From the NCBI GenBank assembly GCA_903894655.1, contig CAITQY010000549.1, positions 1-6,596 on the forward strand: a DNA stretch of 6,596 bases, in the 5' to 3' direction. Positions within the stretch are counted from its first letter, which is position 1. Every line of letters starts with the position of its first letter. Shown one piece after another: positions 4,474 to 6,596 of the stretch. The stretch comes from an uncultured Gemmatimonadota bacterium. Lineage in GTDB: Bacteria > Gemmatimonadota > Gemmatimonadetes > Gemmatimonadales > Gemmatimonadaceae. A program made the translations under genes and the position numbers. Below the pieces are notes generated by a model. The model saw only the letters and a program-made list of their open reading frames with translations, made no database searches and was not told where the DNA came from.

Positions 4474-5972
4474 GTGGGCCGCCCCGTTGCCATCCGCGTC
4501 GCCTCCGAACGCGCGGGCGCCGCACGAAATTCCAGCGCGGGATCGTTCACGCGCCCGTGCCGAAGCGAGAACAGGTCCTTCACGTAGTTCTGGTAGAGTC
4601 GCCACGGCGCGCGATCGCCCTGTGTGGGAAGTCCCGCGCTCGCGCGCTGCACATAGCCCGAGGTGAAGTCGAACACCGGCGTTGCCGTCACGGCGGGATC
4701 GCGACGTGGCGTGACCTGCGCGTAATCGCGCGCGCGCATGTGGTTGAGCAGACGACACACATGCTGCGCGATCAGGTCGCACTTGAGCGTCCACGACGCG
4801 TTGGTGTAGCCCACGGCGGCCGCCATGTTCGGCACGCCGCTGAGCATCATGCCCTTATAAATCATCGCGTTCCCGATCTCCACCACGTGGCCGTCGACAA
4901 CGAGCGTGATACCGGTGAGTAACGACATGCGCAGCCCGGTGGCCGCGACGATGATGTCCGCATCGAGATGCGCGCCCGACTGCAACACGATGCCCGTGGC
5001 ATCGAAGCGTTCGATCTGGTCGGTGACGATCGATGCCCGTTGCTCGCGGAGCGCTACGAACAGGTCGCCATCGGGCACCATGCAGAGGCGCTCGTCCCAC
5101 GGTTGATAGCGCGGAGTGAAGTGCTCGTCGAACGGGAAGTGGTCGCCGAGCTGCGCTTTCGCTGTGGTGCGCAGCCTTTTCTTGAACACCGCCGGCCGCT
5201 TGCGCGCGATGCGGTAGTAGAACATGCTGCGCGCCACGTTCTTCCAGCGCGCGATCGTGTACGCCAGTGCGGCGGGCAGCACACGGCGCAGCGTGTTGGC
5301 GACCACGTCGACCGAGGGCAGCGTGGCAATGTAGGTGGGTGAGCGCTGCAACATCGTGACGTGCGCCGCCGCCTGATCCCCATTCGCCATCGCCGGCACG
5401 AGCGTCACCGCGGTTGCCCCGCTGCCGATCACGACCACGCGCTTTCCGCGGTAATCGAGATGCTCGGGCCAATGCTGCGGATGCACCACACTACCCGCGA
5501 ATGTCGCCATGTCCGGCCAATCCGGCGTGTACCCCTGCGCGTAGTCGTAGTAGCCCGAGCAGCTGTACAGAAAGCCGCAGCTCAGGCGCAGCGGCGTCCG
5601 GTCGGCGCCCACCTCGAGGTCCACGGTCCAGCGGGCATGGGCCGACGACCATTCGGCTCGCACGAGTCGATGGCGATAGCGGATGGTGCGATCGATCCCG
5701 AACTCGCGTGCCGTGTCCTCGATGTAGGCTTTGATCGACGGCCCGTCCGCGATGGCCTTGGCATTCCGCCAGGGGCGAAAGCGATAGCCGAGCGTGTACA
5801 TGTCGGAGTCGGAGCGAATACCGGGATACCGGAACAGATCCCAGGTGCCGCCCATCCGTTCGCGGCCTTCCACGATCGCGTAGGAGAGCCCGGCGCACTC
5901 CGTCTGCAGGTGCCACGCGGCGCTGATGCCGGAGAGGCCGGCGCCGATGATCAGGACGTCGAGGTGTTCCAC
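4470..5972 (-). CDS. EthA-like flavin-dependent Baeyer-Villiger monooxygenase
   Basis: This is a class B flavoprotein monooxygenase of 500 residues, using FAD, NADPH and O2 to insert oxygen into ketones or oxidise sulfur. Visible are the FAD site GAGLSG (10-15), GGTWDLFRYPGIRSDSDMYT (41-60), the Baeyer-Villiger fingerprint F158-x-G-x3-H164-x3-W168-P169, the NADPH-site Rossmann motif GSGATA (183-188) and an ATGL motif (344-347). Many segments (MLQRSPTYI, YKGMMLSG, VGYTNASWTLK, FTSGYVQR) match my memory of Mycobacterium tuberculosis EthA, which has about 489 residues. The GTG start at 5972 is chosen because GGAG lies five bases upstream and the N-terminus then reads MEHLDV, like EthA. Starts at 6074 (ATG) or 6095 (GTG) would add 34 or 41 Arg/Ala-rich residues without a clear ribosome binding site. 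The physiological substrate cannot be read from sequence. Confidence 0.92.
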   Translation of the reverse strand: MEHLDVLIIGAGLSGISAAWHLQTECAGLSYAIVEGRERMGGTWDLFRYPGIRSDSDMYTLGYRFRPWRNAKAIADGPSIKAYIEDTAREFGIDRTIRYRHRLVRAEWSSAHARWTVDLEVGADRTPLRLSCGFLYSCSGYYDYAQGYTPDWPDMATFAGSVVHPQHWPEHLDYRGKRVVVIGSGATAVTLVPAMANGDQAAAHVTMLQRSPTYIATLPSVDVVANTLRRVLPAALAYTIARWKNVARSMFYYRIARKRPAVFKKRLRTTAKAQLGDHFPFDEHFTPRYQPWDERLCMVPDGDLFVALREQRASIVTDQIERFDATGIVLQSGAHLDADIIVAATGLRMSLLTGITLVVDGHVVEIGNAMIYKGMMLSGVPNMAAAVGYTNASWTLKCDLIAQHVCRLLNHMRARDYAQVTPRRDPAVTATPVFDFTSGYVQRASAGLPTQGDRAPWRLYQNYVKDLFSLRHGRVNDPALEFRAAPARSEATRMATGRPT

Positions 5973-5977
5973 GTGAG

Positions 5978-5981
5978 CTCC
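5978..5981 (-). promoter_or_regulatory. Ribosome binding site deciding the monooxygenase start
   Basis: On the minus strand GGAG is followed by CTCAC and then GTG. It is the only good ribosome binding site near the candidate starts, and it selects the 500-residue form. The gene's promoter should then lie within 5982-6171, where I see no convincing -35/-10 pair. Confidence 0.6.
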
Positions 5982-6171
5982 GGGGGGGCCGCCACGACGC
6001 GCGAGGTCGCTAGGGACTCTCCGACGCAAGGCAGGACGCGCTTGTGTCGCCGTAGCTGTCGTACGGGCGTTCATGGTATGACGAGAAGATAACACGGGGG
6101 TCGCGTGACCTCGTCAGCCTCGCGCGGCACCTCGCCCGAGCTGCGTGTAATGCACCCGGATAAGTACGCTG

Positions 6172-6596
6172 CTACCCCCGGGCGGCGATGTCCGCGTATT
6201 GCCGTGCCACGGCGAGCGCAACGTGCAGCTCCCGCTCCGCGAAGGGCTTCGCCAGAGAAACGAGCTCGCGCCGCGCCGCCAGCGCCGCCACGGCGGCATC
6301 GTCGAGGTAGCCCGACATGACGACGATCGGGAGGGGAAGCGTCCGCTCGCGGGCCGCGGCGATGACCTCGCCCCCGCTCCCGCGTGGCATCCGCAGGTCG
6401 GTGACGACGACATCGAGCGGGGTCCCCGCCGCAAGCGCTCCGCGCAGGTATGTCACCGCGTCGTCTCCGTTGTCGGTGGTATGCACGGTGGCGCCGGCGG
6501 CCTCGAGGAAGCGGGTGACCAGCGTGGCCAGCTGGGTGTCGTCTTCCACCACCAGCACGGCCAGCCCCGCCAGCCACGTGTCGGTGTCGTCCGGAA
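6172..6596 (-). CDS. C-terminal receiver domain of a two-component protein, probably a hybrid histidine kinase, partial
   Basis: The visible 140 residues form a complete CheY-like receiver domain: strand and acidic cluster VLVVEDD, phospho-acceptor Asp in VVVTDLRMP (codon 6399-6397), Ser in VVMSGY, and Lys in SLAKPF (codon 6249-6247). It ends shortly after the last helix with TAG, so no output domain follows. The frame stays open to the window edge through DDTDTWLAGLA. A GTG at 6558 could start a stand-alone receiver, but it lies within the first beta strand and lacks a ribosome binding site. I infer a longer protein, most likely a hybrid sensor kinase with a C-terminal receiver, whose kinase part would lie outside the window. 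A link to the monooxygenase operon downstream is possible but not shown. Confidence 0.8.
   Translation of the reverse strand, partial: PDDTDTWLAGLAVLVVEDDTQLATLVTRFLEAAGATVHTTDNGDDAVTYLRGALAAGTPLDVVVTDLRMPRGSGGEVIAAARERTLPLPIVVMSGYLDDAAVAALAARRELVSLAKPFAERELHVALAVARQYADIAARG

Noticed and set aside
4474..4794. 107-codon upstream extension of the hydrolase
   Set aside because: It overlaps the well-supported monooxygenase coding region, is Arg/Ala-rich, and begins before the GTGA coupled start that gives a clean membrane anchor.
6172..6558. Stand-alone 128-residue response regulator starting at GTG 6558
   Set aside because: The start falls within the first beta strand, has no ribosome binding site, and the frame is open to the window edge, so a longer protein is more likely.
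1..6596. tRNA, rRNA, CRISPR or riboswitch
   Set aside because: No cloverleaf, rRNA core motif, spaced short repeats or conserved riboswitch elements were seen on either strand by eye.

Overview
The window is GC-rich and gene-dense, and shows no rRNA, tRNA, CRISPR or transposase. A PEP-CTERM protein, an EthA-type flavin monooxygenase, GTG starts with GTGA stop/start overlaps and high third-position GC fit a free-living Gram-negative soil or water bacterium. The style of the PEP-CTERM tail suggests Gemmatimonadota, with Betaproteobacteria as an alternative. This assignment is inference only.

Layout. Bases 1-97 (+) are the last 31 codons of a CitE/HpcH-HpaI aldolase-like gene. Bases 258-1651 (+) hold a two-gene unit joined by a GTGA overlap: a minimal nucleotidyltransferase of the DUF6036/AbiEii-like type, then an unrecognised helical protein with a C-terminal winged helix-turn-helix. 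The unit closes with a strong hairpin (1702-1731). Right behind the hairpin comes a second, 5'-truncated copy of the CitE-like gene (about 1744-2247). Its end repeats the first 132 bases of the window almost exactly. The two-gene unit therefore sits between a CitE-like 3' end and a partial duplicate of the same gene, the footprint expected of a small mobile cassette or a duplication-coupled insertion. Facing it across a short convergent gap is a secreted PEP-CTERM protein gene (2342-3037, -), followed by about 455 bases without a convincing gene.

The right half lies on the minus strand. A C-terminal receiver domain of a protein cut by the window edge (6172-6596) is followed by an EthA-like Baeyer-Villiger/flavin monooxygenase (4470-5972). 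That gene overlaps by four bases a membrane-anchored alpha/beta hydrolase (3493-4473). The monooxygenase-hydrolase pair suggests a coupled ketone-to-ester, then ester-hydrolysis step.

The part most worth attention is 1-2300: a possible toxin-antitoxin or defence-type pair bracketed by duplicated host-gene sequence, with AT-rich upstream DNA, a possible leaderless start, a perfect 9-bp inverted repeat just inside the first gene, and its own terminator.
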